Shown here in pieces: positions 17,479-29,300 of a DNA stretch of 51,436 nt. The notes below the pieces were generated by a model. The model searched no databases and was not told where the DNA came from. It saw nothing but the letters and a program-made list of their open reading frames with translations. Source of the stretch: SZUA-252 sp035716005 (GTDB lineage Bacteria > Eisenbacteria > RBG-16-71-46 > SZUA-252). Position numbers and translations under genes: made by a program. Location of the stretch: positions 1-51,436 of the forward strand of contig DASTKG010000093.1 of the NCBI GenBank assembly GCA_035716005.1. The letters are read 5' to 3'. Positions within the stretch are counted from its first letter, which is position 1; every line of letters begins with the position of its first letter.

Positions 17479-18369
17479 CTAGGATAGGAACGGCGCGATC
17501 GGGACGCGCCAGATGGCGTCGGCGATCATGCCGAGGAAGAGCGCGAAGAGGTAGACGATCGAATAGCCGAAGAGCTGCCATGCGCGATCGACGCTCGCGG
17601 CGCGGCGCGCCTCGACCGCCTTCCAGACGAAGAGCGCGCTGAGCGGAATCGCCACGACCGCCAGGACGAGCCCCCCCGCGTCGAGGAACGGCATCGCGAC
17701 GGTGAGCGCGGCGAGCGCCAGGCTGTACCAGACGATCTGGCGGTAGGTCTCGGGGTCGCCCTTCACGATCGGAAGCATCGGAATCCCCACCTTCTCGTAA
17801 TCCTTCCGCACGCAGACCGCGAGCGCCCAGAAGTGGGGCGGCGTCCAGAGGAAGATGACGAGGAACATGAGGACCGGAGGAAGCGCGAGCGTCCCCGCGG
17901 CCGCGGCCCAGGCGATGACGGGACCCATGGCCCCGGCCGCGCCGCCGATCACGATGTTGTGCACCGTGCGGGGCTTGAGCCAGAGCGTGTAGAAGAAGCC
18001 GTAGAAGACGATCGTGCCGAGCGCGAGCCCCGCGGCGAGGAGATTGGAGACGGCGGCGAGGAGGAGGGTCGCGCCGGCTCCGATCCCGACGGCGAAGGCG
18101 AGCGCGTTCCGCGCCGGAAGCCGGTGGAGCGGCAACGGGCGGCGCGTGCGCGTCCGCTCCATGCGGGCGTCGAGGTCGCGCTCGAAGTACTGGTTGAACG
18201 CGTTCGCCGATCCGGCCGTCAGCGTGATCGCCAGGAGGACGAGGAGAAACCGGGCGGGATCGCGCAGCAGCGAGCCCTCCACCACCGCGCCGGCCACCGC
18301 CGTCACGATGACGAGCGCGACGATGCGCGGTTTCATCAACTCGACGTAATCACGCACGGGAAAGCTCAT
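17479..18369 (-). CDS. ctaB: Protohaem IX farnesyltransferase (haem O synthase)
   Basis: This is an integral membrane prenyltransferase of the UbiA family with 296 residues. The first Asp-rich motif is in 'NAFNQYFERDLDARMERTRTRRPLP' and the start is the typical 'YVELMKPRIVALV'. It makes haem O from haem B, the substrate of ctaA. Its ATG lies 20 bp inside the end of ctaA, so the two are translationally coupled. Confidence 0.95.
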   Translation of the reverse strand: MSFPVRDYVELMKPRIVALVIVTAVAGAVVEGSLLRDPARFLLVLLAITLTAGSANAFNQYFERDLDARMERTRTRRPLPLHRLPARNALAFAVGIGAGATLLLAAVSNLLAAGLALGTIVFYGFFYTLWLKPRTVHNIVIGGAAGAMGPVIAWAAAAGTLALPPVLMFLVIFLWTPPHFWALAVCVRKDYEKVGIPMLPIVKGDPETYRQIVWYSLALAALTVAMPFLDAGGLVLAVVAIPLSALFVWKAVEARRAASVDRAWQLFGYSIVYLFALFLGMIADAIWRVPIAPFLS

Positions 18370-19240
18370 GGCTCGCGACGCGAAGACTCCAGAAGAGCAT
18401 CAGGGCGGTTCCGAGGTGGGCGGCGCTCACCGGCAGCGGAAGCCGGAGGAGGACGTTTCCCACCCCGAGGGCGAACTGCAATCCGAGGAGTATACCCGAG
18501 AATCGGAGAACCCAGCGCGCCTTGCTCGGGAGCGCCACCGAGGCCGATCGGACGAGCATGGCGAGGAGGACGAGCGTGACGAGGTAGGCGCCGAGACGGT
18601 GGGCGTAGTGGATGCCGATGAGCCCCTCCATCCTCGGGAGCCAGGAGCCGTGGCAGGTGGGAAAGTCGGGGCAGGCCAGGGCCGCGCCCGACGACGAAAC
18701 CCATCCCCCGAGCGCGGCCTGTCCCAGCACCAGGAGCGACGCGATCGCCGCCCAGAGGGAGAGCCCCCGGGCGCGGCCGTCCGCGCTGGCGGGACGCCCC
18801 TCCGGGCCGTCCTGCACGCGCAGGGCGATCTGGAGAATCGTCGCGAAGAAGAGGAAGGCCAGGACGAGGTGCGTCACGACGCGGTCGACGGGGAGTTCCT
18901 CGAGGACGACCCGTCCCCCGATGAAGATCTGCAGCGCGAGCACCGCGAGCGCGACCGCCATCCAGCCGCCGAGGCGGCGCCGCCACGCGGGATCGCGGTA
19001 GAGAACGATCGCCGCCGCGAGCGTCAGGAGCCCCACCGTGCCCGCCAGGGCCCGGTGGATGTACTCGATCAGCACGTTCGGGTGGGGGCGCGGGAGGATC
19101 TTCCCCTCCGCCAGCGGCCAGTCCGGAATGGCGAGCCCCGACCCGCTCAGCCGGACGACTCCGCCCCAGACGACGAGGACGAAGATCATGACGAGCGTCG
19201 TGATCAGGAGCGCGGCGAGCGGCGAGCGGCGGTCGTTCAT
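18350..19240 (-). CDS. ctaA: Haem A synthase (CtaA/COX15)
   Basis: This 296-residue membrane protein has about eight helices. Haem-ligand histidines are visible in 'EYIHRALAG', 'VTHLVLAFLF', 'GIHYAHRLGAYLV' and 'AAHLGTALML'. It has the paired cysteines 'ACPDFPTCHG' of the CtaA extracellular loop. It converts haem O to haem A for the neighbouring oxidase. It overlaps ctaB by 20 bp and is separated from ctaD by a hairpin-containing 64-bp gap. Confidence 0.93.
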   Translation of the reverse strand: MNDRRSPLAALLITTLVMIFVLVVWGGVVRLSGSGLAIPDWPLAEGKILPRPHPNVLIEYIHRALAGTVGLLTLAAAIVLYRDPAWRRRLGGWMAVALAVLALQIFIGGRVVLEELPVDRVVTHLVLAFLFFATILQIALRVQDGPEGRPASADGRARGLSLWAAIASLLVLGQAALGGWVSSSGAALACPDFPTCHGSWLPRMEGLIGIHYAHRLGAYLVTLVLLAMLVRSASVALPSKARWVLRFSGILLGLQFALGVGNVLLRLPLPVSAAHLGTALMLFWSLRVASHELSRA

Positions 19241-19274
19241 CGATGCCAGCGGAACGGTTCCTCGAGGCGCGGCG

Positions 19275-19296
19275 GGCCCGCCCCGAGGGGCGGGCC
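19275..19296 (-). other. Intercistronic hairpin between ctaD and ctaA
   Basis: GGCCCGCCCC (19275-19284) and GGGGCGGGCC (19287-19296) are perfect complements separated by 2 nt, just after the ctaD stop. There is no T-tract, so attenuation or mRNA 3'-end protection separating oxidase from assembly genes is more likely than full termination. Confidence 0.5.
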
Positions 19297-19304
19297 GATC
19301 GCGG

Positions 19305-20921
19305 TCAGCGAATGACGGGAATGGTCGCGAAGTTTTCGGCGGGCGGCGGCGACGAAACCGTCCACTCGAGCGTGCGGTTGAAATCCTCGTGCTGCCAGGG
19401 GTCGACCGGCGCCTTGCGACCCTTCCAGAGGCTCCCGATCATGTTGACGACGAAGATCGTCATCGCGACGAGGAGGATGAACGCCCCCACCGTCGCCATC
19501 TGGTTCAGGGAGGTGTACTGCGGCTGGTACGTGTAGATGCGCCGCGGCATCCCCAGAATTCCCATCAGGTGCATCGGCATGAACGTGAGGTTCATCCCGA
19601 CGAAGGTGAGCCAGAAGTGAATCTTCCCCATCCCCTCGTGGTAGAGCTTGCCGGACATCTTCGGGAACCAGTAGTAGATGGCCGCGAAGATCGACATGAG
19701 CGAGCCGCCGAAGAGGACGTAGTGAAGGTGCGCCACCACGAAGTACGTGTCGTGCACCTGGACGTCGAACGGCACGAGGGCCAGCCAGACGCCCGTGATG
19801 CCGCCGACGACGAAGAGGGCGATGAAGCCGAGGGCGAAGAGCATCGGCGTGCGGAATCGGAGCGACCCGCCCCAGATGGTGGCGAGCCACGACCAGATCT
19901 TCACGCCCGTCGGAACGGCGATGACCATCGACGCGAAGGAGAAGAAGAAGCGGAGCCGCGGATCGATCCCCGTCGCGAACATGTGGTGGCCCCAGACGAG
20001 GAAGCCGATGAGCCCGATGCCGGCCGTCGAGAAGACGAGGCCCTTGTAGCCGAAGAGGCGCTTCGACGCGAAGACCGGGAGGACCTGCGAGATGACCCCC
20101 ATCCCGGGGAGGACCATGATGTAGACGGCCGGGTGCGAGTAGAACCAGAAGAGGTGCTGCCAGAGAACCGGGTCGCCGCCCGCCGCGGGCATGAAGAAGG
20201 TGGTGCCGAAGAGGCGGTCGGTGAGGAGCATCGTCAGGGCGCCGGCGAGGACCGGCGTGGCGACGAGGATGATGCACTGGGTGATGAAGACCGCCCAGCA
20301 GAACATCGGGAGCTTCCACATGGTCATGCCGGGCGCCCGGAGATTCGTCGTCGTGACCACGAAGTTGATGGCGCCGAGGATCGACGAGAGCCCCGCGAGA
20401 TGAAGCCCGAGGATCCAGAGATCGACGCCGGGTCCGGGCGAGTACTGGCGCGCCGAGAGCGGCGGATAGGAGGTCCAGCCCGAGGCGGCCGAGCCGCCGT
20501 GGAGGAACATGCTCGTGAGCATCATGAGGCCGGCCGGGATGAGGAGCCAGAAGGAGATGGCGTTCAGCCGCGGGAAGGCCATGTCGCGGGCGCCGATCTG
20601 GATCGGCAGCACGTAGTTTCCGATCCCCGCGAGGAGCGGGATCGTGAAGAAGAAGATCCTGAAGGTCCCGTGGAGCGACATGATCTGGTTGTAGACCTCG
20701 GGATGGAGGATCTTGAGCCCCGGCGCGAAGAGCTGCGTGCGCAGGAGGAGCGCGAAGATCCCGCCGACGGCGAAGAAGGTGAATCCGAGCCACATGTACA
20801 TCACGCCGATCAGCTTGTGATCGGTCGTGAAGAGCCATTTCAAGAGGCCGGCCTGGGGCTTCGCGCCCGATGCCGGGGCGTGCGCGCCGTGGAGACCGCC
20901 CGCCAGGGATCCCGCTTCCAT
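19305..20921 (-). CDS. ctaD: Haem-copper oxidase subunit I, A2 type
   Basis: This is the catalytic subunit (538 residues, about 12 helices) of a haem A-type oxygen reductase. Ligand regions include 'SLHGTFRIFFF', 'FYSHPAVYIMVLPGMG' (CuB His and the cross-linked Tyr), 'WGHHMFATG' and 'DTYFVVAHLHYVLFGG'. The glutamate of the A1-type HPEVYI motif is Ala, and Tyr-Ser precede HP, giving the YSHPxV pattern that defines A2-type oxidases such as caa3 of Thermus and Rhodothermus. It lies 4 bp after ctaC. No subunit III gene occurs in the window. Confidence 0.95.
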   Translation of the reverse strand: MEAGSLAGGLHGAHAPASGAKPQAGLLKWLFTTDHKLIGVMYMWLGFTFFAVGGIFALLLRTQLFAPGLKILHPEVYNQIMSLHGTFRIFFFTIPLLAGIGNYVLPIQIGARDMAFPRLNAISFWLLIPAGLMMLTSMFLHGGSAASGWTSYPPLSARQYSPGPGVDLWILGLHLAGLSSILGAINFVVTTTNLRAPGMTMWKLPMFCWAVFITQCIILVATPVLAGALTMLLTDRLFGTTFFMPAAGGDPVLWQHLFWFYSHPAVYIMVLPGMGVISQVLPVFASKRLFGYKGLVFSTAGIGLIGFLVWGHHMFATGIDPRLRFFFSFASMVIAVPTGVKIWSWLATIWGGSLRFRTPMLFALGFIALFVVGGITGVWLALVPFDVQVHDTYFVVAHLHYVLFGGSLMSIFAAIYYWFPKMSGKLYHEGMGKIHFWLTFVGMNLTFMPMHLMGILGMPRRIYTYQPQYTSLNQMATVGAFILLVAMTIFVVNMIGSLWKGRKAPVDPWQHEDFNRTLEWTVSSPPPAENFATIPVIR

Positions 20922-20925
20922 CGTC

Positions 20926-21660
20926 CTACGCTCCCTTCTTCTTCTGCTCGACCCAGCGCTGGAACTCCTCGGGGGTCACCACGTTCACCGTGATCATCAT
21001 GTCCCCGTGGAGGACCCCGCAGAGCTCCGCGCACTGTCCGTGGAAGGTGCCCGTGCGCTCCACCTGGAACCACGTGTGGTTCACCCGGCCCGGATTCGCG
21101 TCCATCTTCACGCCGAACGAGGGAACGAACCACGAGTGGACGACGTCGATCGACGAGATGTCGGCCGCCACGATCTTCCCCTGCGGGATCACGAGCGGCT
21201 CGTTCGCGAAGACGACGCCGAGCTGCGGGTACCGGTATTCCCAGAACCACTGGTGACCGATGATCTCGACGGTCAGGTCGGACTTCGGGACCGTCTCCAT
21301 GTACTTGAGCGTCGTGAAGGTCGGCCCGGCCAGCACCACCATCGTGATCGCCGGAATCGCCGTCCAGACGAGCTCGAGCCGCACGTTGTCGTGGAAGTTC
21401 GCCGCGGGAACGCCCGGCTTCGCCCGGAACTTGATGACGGCGACCAGGAGGATGAGCTCCGCCAGGAGGAAGAAGCCTCCGGTGAGCCAGACCGCCTTCC
21501 AGAAGAGGTCGCGGACTTCATGCGCGACCGGAGTCACCGGATCGTTGATCCACGCGTGGGCGGCGCCGGCCGCGAGGAGCCCGGCCGAGACGACGACGGC
21601 CGCGAGGATCAGCCGCGACGCGCGCCGGGACGGAACGATGGAATTCAGGATGGAGCGCAT
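20926..21660 (-). CDS. ctaC: Haem-copper oxidase subunit II (CuA)
   Basis: This 244-residue protein has an N-terminal signal-like segment, two membrane helices and a periplasmic cupredoxin domain. The CuA site is visible as 'VHSWFVPSFGVKMD' and 'GQCAELCGVLHGDMM' (two Cys, two His, Met, Glu). There is no fused cytochrome c domain at the C-terminus, unlike many caa3 oxidases. The separate dihaem cytochrome encoded 4 bp upstream may supply that function. Confidence 0.94.
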   Translation of the reverse strand: MRSILNSIVPSRRASRLILAAVVVSAGLLAAGAAHAWINDPVTPVAHEVRDLFWKAVWLTGGFFLLAELILLVAVIKFRAKPGVPAANFHDNVRLELVWTAIPAITMVVLAGPTFTTLKYMETVPKSDLTVEIIGHQWFWEYRYPQLGVVFANEPLVIPQGKIVAADISSIDVVHSWFVPSFGVKMDANPGRVNHTWFQVERTGTFHGQCAELCGVLHGDMMITVNVVTPEEFQRWVEQKKKGA

Positions 21661-21664
21661 GGGG

Positions 21665-22659
21665 CTAGGAGCTCCGGCCGCGGCCGGCTGCTTCCTGCCG
21701 CGCGCGCAAGGACTGGGTGAAGGAGTAGAGCTCGCGGAGCGATCCGCGAGAGAGGTCGCCGTTTCCCGGCATCATGCCGCCGGGCAGCCCTTCGAGAACG
21801 TGCCGGTCGAACGAGGCCTGGTTCGAGTACCAATCCCCCGCCGCATCGCCGAGGCTCCGCGTCTCGACGTAGGCGTAGGGCGCCGAGCCGAGCATCCGCA
21901 CCCGGATTCCCCCCTGCCCCGCGGCGCCGTGGCACGACGCGCAGCGCGCGGCGAAGAGGCGGGCCCCTTCGCCCGTGTCCTCGCTGGTCGTGGCCGTGAC
22001 CGCGCCCGGCTTCGGCGGAGCCACGGCCAGGAGCGCGAGCGCCTTCTCGATCGGAATCGTCGGACCGGCCACCGGCGCCGCCGCGGCCGCCGCCGCACCG
22101 CCGGCCGCGGCGCCGGGCTTGCCGACGCCCAGCCAGTCGAGGTCGGCCTGCTTGTCGGCGTCGGGATTCGGATTCAGCGAGCGGACGTAGTGCGCGAGGG
22201 CGATGCGGTCGGGCATGGGAATCGTCTGGAACGCGGCCATGGCCGTTCCCGGCGACCCCTCGGTCAGGGTTCGCGCGATCCGCGCCACGCCGCTCCCGTA
22301 CTTCCACCCCTGATCGGACGTGAAGTTTCGCGGCTTGGGATTGAGCGCGGCCGCGGCGGCGCCGTCTCCGTGGCCGCCCGTGCCGTGGCAGGTGACGCAG
22401 TTGACCTGGAAGACCGCCTTCCCCTGCGCGATGAGTTCGGGCGTCTCGACGATGAGCGCGCTCACGTCGGCCGTCGCGGCCGTCGCCGAGGCCGCGGCGG
22501 TGGAGTCCGCCGCGCCGCCATGCCCCTTCGACGACGTGAACCCGGCCATGTAGGCGAGCGATCCGATGGCGCCGAGAATCACCGCGGTCACCACGAACTG
22601 CGCCCACGAGAGGTAGTTCGGAATCTTGTCGTCGTCCGGGAGGTGCTTCGGGGCTTCGC

Positions 22660-22663
<4 letters not shown>
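21665..22663 (-). CDS. Membrane-anchored dihaem cytochrome c
   Basis: This 332-residue protein has one N-terminal membrane anchor ('FVVTAVILGAIGSLAYMAGF') and two c-type haem sites, CVTCH at about residues 90-95 and CASCH at about 244-248. An Ala/Gly-rich linker separates two cytochrome-c folds, with possible distal methionines in 'MAAFQTIPMPDR' and 'GGMMPGNGDL'. The ATG at 22663 overlaps the actF stop by ATGA. Its position between ACIII and subunit II suggests it shuttles electrons between them. The longer frame to 23008 is a shadow of actF. Confidence 0.9.
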
Positions 22664-23876
<1,213 letters not shown>

Positions 23877-23880
<4 letters not shown>

Positions 23881-24473
23881 GGAGTCACATCCTGTGCGTT
23901 CGGATGCGCCGCGCGCTGGAGCGCGCGGACGTAATGGATGGCGGCCCATCGATCCTCCGGGAGGATCTGGGACGCGTACGAAGGCATCAGGTTCTGCCCC
24001 CGGGTGATGACGTGGAAGATCCGTCCGTCGGGCCAGTTCCGGACCTTGTCCGAGTAGAGCGACGGCGGCATCGGGAACTTCGGAACGATGTAGCCCTGCC
24101 CGTCGCCCTTCGGGCCGTGGCAGACGACGCAGTACGTCATGTAGACGCGCTCGCCCCGGCCCAGCACCTCGGCCGTGCGCGGAAGCGGGTTGAAGAGATC
24201 GGTCATCGCCTGTGCGGTGTCGGCCTGGGCGAAGCGATAGGGCGTGTAGTCGCGCGGCACGGTGCCGGCCACGGGCGTCCGCATGACGGGCTTCCCGGGA
24301 TTCAGCGGGTCCTCGTGCTGCGCGCCGACCCGCGCCTGGTACGACATGTCGGGCATGTACTCGATGGCCGGCTGCTTCTTCGTGGAGCAGCCGGTCGCGA
24401 GGAGCGCGGCGAGGACGATGCCGGCGAGCGGCGCCGGGGCGAACGGGCGCGCGAGGCGCGGACGGTTACGCAC
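23877..24473 (-). CDS. actE: Alternative complex III subunit E (monohaem cytochrome c lipoprotein)
   Basis: This 198-residue protein has a lipoprotein signal ending in LLATGC (Cys at about 29) and one haem site, CVVCH, at about residues 118-122. The distal Met is probably in 'RGQNLMPSYASQI'. ActE is the periplasmic cytochrome c subunit of ACIII. GTG is the start, and the gene overlaps actD by 8 bp and actF by 4 bp. Confidence 0.93.
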
Positions 24474-25005
24474 GGACCACTCTCAGGTCGACGGGCTTCG
24501 TCCCCTTCAGGAACTCGAGCGCCCGCGCTTCGTTCCAGTCGCGGCCGCTCTCCGGAATGAAGAGGGCGAATCGGTCGTTGGTGATGTCGCGATCGAGGAC
24601 CGGCGTCTGGAAGTCGGGGAGGCCGCACGCGACGAGGAGCGCCGCGAGCGTCATCGTGCCGCCGATCAGGACGCCGCACTCGAACGTGACCGGAATGAAC
24701 GCCGGAAGCGAGATCAGCGGCTTTCCGCCGACGTTGATCGGCCAGTCGTAGGCCGAGGTCCAGATCTGGAAGGCGAGGCCGAGCCCCGCGCCGGCGAGCC
24801 CCATGACCAGCGTCACGTAGGGGACCCACGACTTCTTGATGCCGAGCGCCTCGCTCAGGCCGTGCACCGGGTAGGGCGTGTAGGCGTCCGCGCCGGTGAA
24901 TCCGTGCTCGCGCGTCAGGGCCGCGGCGCGAAGGAGCGTGTCGGGATCCTCGTAGAGGGCGAGGACGCCGCGGATCGGCGTCCGCTTCGCGAACGGGTTA
25001 TACAT
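24466..25005 (-). CDS. actD: Alternative complex III subunit D (DUF3341)
   Basis: This 179-residue protein matches ActD (DUF3341). An N-terminal cytoplasmic part ('GVLALYEDPDTLLRAAALTREHGFTGADAYTPYPVHGL') is followed by two membrane helices around 'VPYVTLVMGLAGAGLGLAFQ' and 'LIGGTMTLAALLVACGLP'. It is a membrane subunit of ACIII of undefined catalytic role. It overlaps actC and actE by 8 bp each. Confidence 0.92.
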   Translation of the reverse strand: MYNPFAKRTPIRGVLALYEDPDTLLRAAALTREHGFTGADAYTPYPVHGLSEALGIKKSWVPYVTLVMGLAGAGLGLAFQIWTSAYDWPINVGGKPLISLPAFIPVTFECGVLIGGTMTLAALLVACGLPDFQTPVLDRDITNDRFALFIPESGRDWNEARALEFLKGTKPVDLRVVRA

Positions 25006-26398
25006 GGGCGACCTCCGCGGCCTGCTTCGACGCGGACTTGGCGTTCCCCTTCGCCGTCCAGAGCACCCCCTTCACCTCCGCGATGGAGATGGCCGGGAAG
25101 AACCGGCAGAAGAGGAGGAACCACATGAAGAACCAGCCGAACGATCCGGCCAGGACGCTCCAGTCGAAGATCGTGGGACGGTAGTAGCCCCAGTTCGACG
25201 GCAGGAAGTCGCGATGGAGCGACGTGATGATGATGGTGAAGCGCTCGAACCACATCCCGACGTTCACCAGGAGCGAGATGACGAACATGACGGGGATGCT
25301 CCGGCGGAACCGCTTGAACCAGAAGAGCTGCGGGAAGATCACGTTGCAGGAGACCATCGTCCAGTACGCCCACCAGTAGGGGCCGCCGGCGCGGTTCAGG
25401 AAGGTGAACCGCTCGAACGGGTTGCCGCTGTACATGGCGATGAAGAACTCGGTGGCGTAGGCGTAGCCGACCATCATCCCCGTGACGAGGATGATCTTGT
25501 TCATGTTCTCGAGGTGATGGATGGTGACGTAGTCCTCCATCTTGAAGACCTTCCGGAGGATCACGAGGAGCGTCACGACCATGGCGAAGCCGGAGAAGAT
25601 GGCGCCGGCCACGAAGTAGGGCGGGAAGATCGTCGTGTGCCACCCCGGGAGGATCGACGTCGCGAAGTCGAAGGAGACGACGCTGTGCACCGAGAGGACG
25701 AGCGGCGTCGATATGCCCGCCAGCATCATGTAGGCGCGCTCGTAGTGCTGCCAGTGGCGCTCGCTGCCGCGCCAGCCGAGCGAGAGGACGCCGTAGATGG
25801 CGCGCTTCCAGCCGCTGTTCCGGTCCCGCAGCGTCGCGAAGTCGGGGATGAGCCCGACATACCAGAAGCAGAGGGAGATGGTGAAGTAGGTGCTGACCGC
25901 GAAGACGTCCCAGATGAGGGGCGAGCGGAAGTTCACCCAGAGGAGCCGCCAGTTCGGATACGGCACGAGCCAGTAGGCGAACCAGGGGCGACCGACGTGG
26001 ATGAGCGGGAAGAGCCCCGCCGTCATGACGGCGAAGATCGTCATCGCCTCGGCCGAGCGGTTGATCGCCGTGCGCCACCGCTGCCGGAAGAGGTGGAGGA
26101 TGGCCGAGATGAGCGTCCCGGCGTGCCCGATGCCGATCCAGAAGACGAAGTTGGTGATGTAGGTACCCCAGCCGACGGGATGCATGATCCCGAGGATTCC
26201 CAGTCCCATCTGCATCTGGTAGGCGAGGGTCGCGCCCATCTGCCCCACCAAGAGAAGACAGACGCCGAAGGCGGCCTTCCAGAGATTCCCCGGTTTCCTC
26301 TCGGTCGGCGCCGCCACCTCGGCGGTGACGTCCCCGAAGGACTTCCGGTGATCGATGAGGGGCGGCTCGCTCATCACCGCGGCGGCCTGTTCGCTCAC
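24998..26398 (-). CDS. actC: Alternative complex III subunit C (NrfD-like quinol-binding subunit)
   Basis: This 466-residue NrfD/PsrC-family membrane protein has about ten helices. Typical text includes 'NFVFWIGIGHAGTLISAILHLFRQRWR', 'GLFPLIHVGRPWF', 'VHSVVSFDFATSILPGWHTTIFPPYFVAGAI' and 'NVGMWFERF'. It carries the quinol-oxidation site of ACIII, by analogy with characterised complexes. GTG at 26398 overlaps the actB stop (GTGA) and has a GAGGAGG site 7 nt upstream; an internal ATG nearby is less well placed. The apparent 1395-residue extension of the frame is a shadow of actB. Confidence 0.94.
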   Translation of the reverse strand: MSEQAAAVMSEPPLIDHRKSFGDVTAEVAAPTERKPGNLWKAAFGVCLLLVGQMGATLAYQMQMGLGILGIMHPVGWGTYITNFVFWIGIGHAGTLISAILHLFRQRWRTAINRSAEAMTIFAVMTAGLFPLIHVGRPWFAYWLVPYPNWRLLWVNFRSPLIWDVFAVSTYFTISLCFWYVGLIPDFATLRDRNSGWKRAIYGVLSLGWRGSERHWQHYERAYMMLAGISTPLVLSVHSVVSFDFATSILPGWHTTIFPPYFVAGAIFSGFAMVVTLLVILRKVFKMEDYVTIHHLENMNKIILVTGMMVGYAYATEFFIAMYSGNPFERFTFLNRAGGPYWWAYWTMVSCNVIFPQLFWFKRFRRSIPVMFVISLLVNVGMWFERFTIIITSLHRDFLPSNWGYYRPTIFDWSVLAGSFGWFFMWFLLFCRFFPAISIAEVKGVLWTAKGNAKSASKQAAEVAHV

Positions 26399-29300
26399 GC
26401 GGAGCCCTCCTCTCGATTGCGGATCTTGGTCTGATAGGTGATGGAGGGCAGCGTGTTCAGCTCCTGCAGCACGTGGTAGCCGCGGTCGTTCTTCGCCAGC
26501 TTGGCGACGCGGCTCTGCGGGTCGTTCAGATCGCCGAAGACGATGGCGTCGGTCGGGCAGGTCTGCATGCAGGCGGTCTGGATGTCGCCGTCCTTCACGG
26601 GAATCCCGAGCGCCTTGGCGTGCTCCTTGCCGTCCCGAATCCGCTGCACGCACATCGTGCACTTCTCCATGATCCCCTTGGTGCGGACGGTCACGTCGGG
26701 GTTCAGCACGAGGCGGAGCGACTTCTCCTTCACCTCGCTGTACTCCCACCAGTTGAACCGCCGCGCCTTGTAGGGGCAGTTGTTCGAGCAGTACCGCGTG
26801 CCGACGCAGCGGTTGTAGGTCTGGACGTTGAGCCCTTCCGCCGAGTGCGTCGTGGCGAGGACCGGGCAGACCGTCTCGCAGGGGGCGTTCTCGCAGTGCT
26901 GGCAGAGCATCGCCTGGTGGACCGTCTCGGGATTCTCCGGATCGCCCGAGTAGTAGCGGTCGATCTTGATCCAGTCCATCTCGCGTCCCTGGCCGATCAC
27001 CTGCTTGCCGACGACCGGCACGTTGTTCTCGGAGCGGCAGGCGACCATGCAGGCGCTGCAGCCGATGCAGGCCGTCAGATCGACCGCCATCCCCCACTTG
27101 TGCCCGGGATATTTGTGGCGCGTCCACATGCTCGGCAGATGATCGTGCGATTCGTTCCCCGAGCGCGGATCCTTCTGGTACTCGACGAAGGTGCTCTCGA
27201 AGATGATCGGACGGTCTTCCGTCGACTGGTGTCCCTGCGACATGGCCACGGAGGCGCGGCGGCCGGTGTTCTGCACCCTCACGGCGATGCCCGCGGTGCC
27301 GATTCGTCCGCCCGTCACCTCGGCGAGCGCGAAGGCGTTCTGCCCGACGCGATTTCCGACGCGCCCGGCCGCCGAGCGTCCGTATCCGACCGCGATGGCG
27401 ATGACGTCGGGATGGAGACCCGGCTGGATGAAGACCGGGATCTCGAGCTTCGCGTGTCCGGCGTCGACGACGATCACCTCGCCCGCGAGGACGTTCTCCG
27501 TCGGCCCGGTGAGCCCCAACTGCTTCGCGCGGGAGGGGGCGACGAGGGCGACGTTGTCCCAGGCGACCTTCGTGACCGGGTCGGGGAGTTCCTGGATCCA
27601 GGCGTTGTTCGCGCTCCGGCCGTCGTAGAGGGCCGTGGGGGCGAAGAGGACGAGCGTGAGCGCCCGATCGGTCCCGGCGGCGGGCTCCGGAAGCCCCGTC
27701 ATCGAGCCGGACCGGAACGGACGCGGCGACGCGGCGGGCGTCCCGAGCCGGACGACGCCGGTGCGGAGCGCGCCTTCCCAGAAGAGATCGAACGGCGCGG
27801 CGGCGTCGACGGCCGGATAGACCTCCGTGCGCCAGCGCTCCTTCAGCCAGTCGTGCCATGTCGCGGTCGTGGCGGCGAGCGATCCCTTGCCGATGAAGCG
27901 GGCCCAGGCGAGGAGCGTCTCCTGGACGGGGCGGACGTCGCAGAGCGGCGTGATCGTCGGCTGCGAGAGCGAGCGGACCCCGCGGCGCGGCTCGTGATCG
28001 TTCCACGATTCGAGGTGGCTCGTGTCGGGCGCCACCGCGTCGCCGAGGAGCGCCGTCTCGTCGATCCGGTCCGAGAAGGAAACCGCGAACGGGACGCGCT
28101 TCATGGCGTCGGCGAATCCGACCGCGGCGGGCAGCGTGAACGCGGGGTTCGTGCCGTAGACGAGGAGGACCCCGACGTCTCCCGCCCGCATGCGCTCGAC
28201 GAGGCGCGTCATCGACTCCTCGCTCCCCTGCGCCTGGTTCGAGGCGGAGGCGGCGTTCACCGTCACGCCCTCGTTTCCGAGCGCGCTGTTCAGGAGGTTC
28301 ACGGCGACCTGGAGCCCGACGGCGTGCGCGGCGGGAGCGGCCTGCGGGCCGGCGAGGACCAGACCGCGGCCGCGCGCCTCCCAGAGTTCGTTGGCGAGCG
28401 CCGCGAGAGTTCCCTGCGGAATGCCGGCGGCCGTCTCCACGCTTTCCGCCGGGAAGGGCCGGACCGCGGCCGCGACCGCGGCATCGCCCGACAGGCTTCC
28501 GCGAGGCTCCCGAACGAGAAGCTCGTGCGCGAGAGCCATCGCCACGGGATAGAGGTCGTCCGGACGGACGCGAACGCGCCAATCGGCGTTCGTTCCGGTG
28601 AGGCTCATGGAGGGCTCGAGGACGATCAGGCGGCTCATGGCGCCCGACTCGGGACGGCGGCGGCTCGAGAAGCCGCGCGCGAATTCCACGGGCGAGAGCC
28701 ACGAACCGAGGAAGTCGGCGCCGAGCGACACGATGACGTCGGCCTTCTCGAGGTCGTAGCCCGGCACGAGGCGCGCGCCGTACGAGAGTTCCTGCGCCCT
28801 GGCGATCGAATCGCTCGAGACGGCGTCGTAGACGACGTGCTCCGAAGCCGGGAAGGAGCGGAGGAACTCGCCGGCGAGGGCGAGCGTGGAGGGGCTGGTG
28901 ATCGTCCCCGAGAGGAGGACGACCGACTTCCCCTGCTCCGCGGCCTGCTGGAGGGCGCGCACCGCTTTCTTGTCGATTTCGCCCCACGTCGCGGCGCTGG
29001 CCGCGCCGTTCGAGCGCTGAATGGAGGCCGGCGACTTGAGCCGATCGGGGTCGTAGAGGTTGAGCACCGACGACTGCCCGCGGGCGCAGAGTCCGCCGCG
29101 CGTGAGCGGATGGTCGGGATTCCCCTCGAGCTTGATCGGGCGGCCCTCGCGCGTCTTCACCAGCACGCCGCACGCCGCGGGACACTCGCCGCAGGTCGAC
29201 GCGTAGTAGAGGGCGTTCCCGGGCGTGATCTCCTCCGGCGCCTTCAGATACGGGAGGATCTTCTCGACCGGCTTTCGCGCGCAGCCCGCCGCGGCGAACG

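Noticed and set aside
24998..29185. A 1395-residue single protein covering actC and part of actB
   Set aside because: The N-terminal two thirds are an out-of-frame translation of actB; the NrfD-like part begins at 26398.
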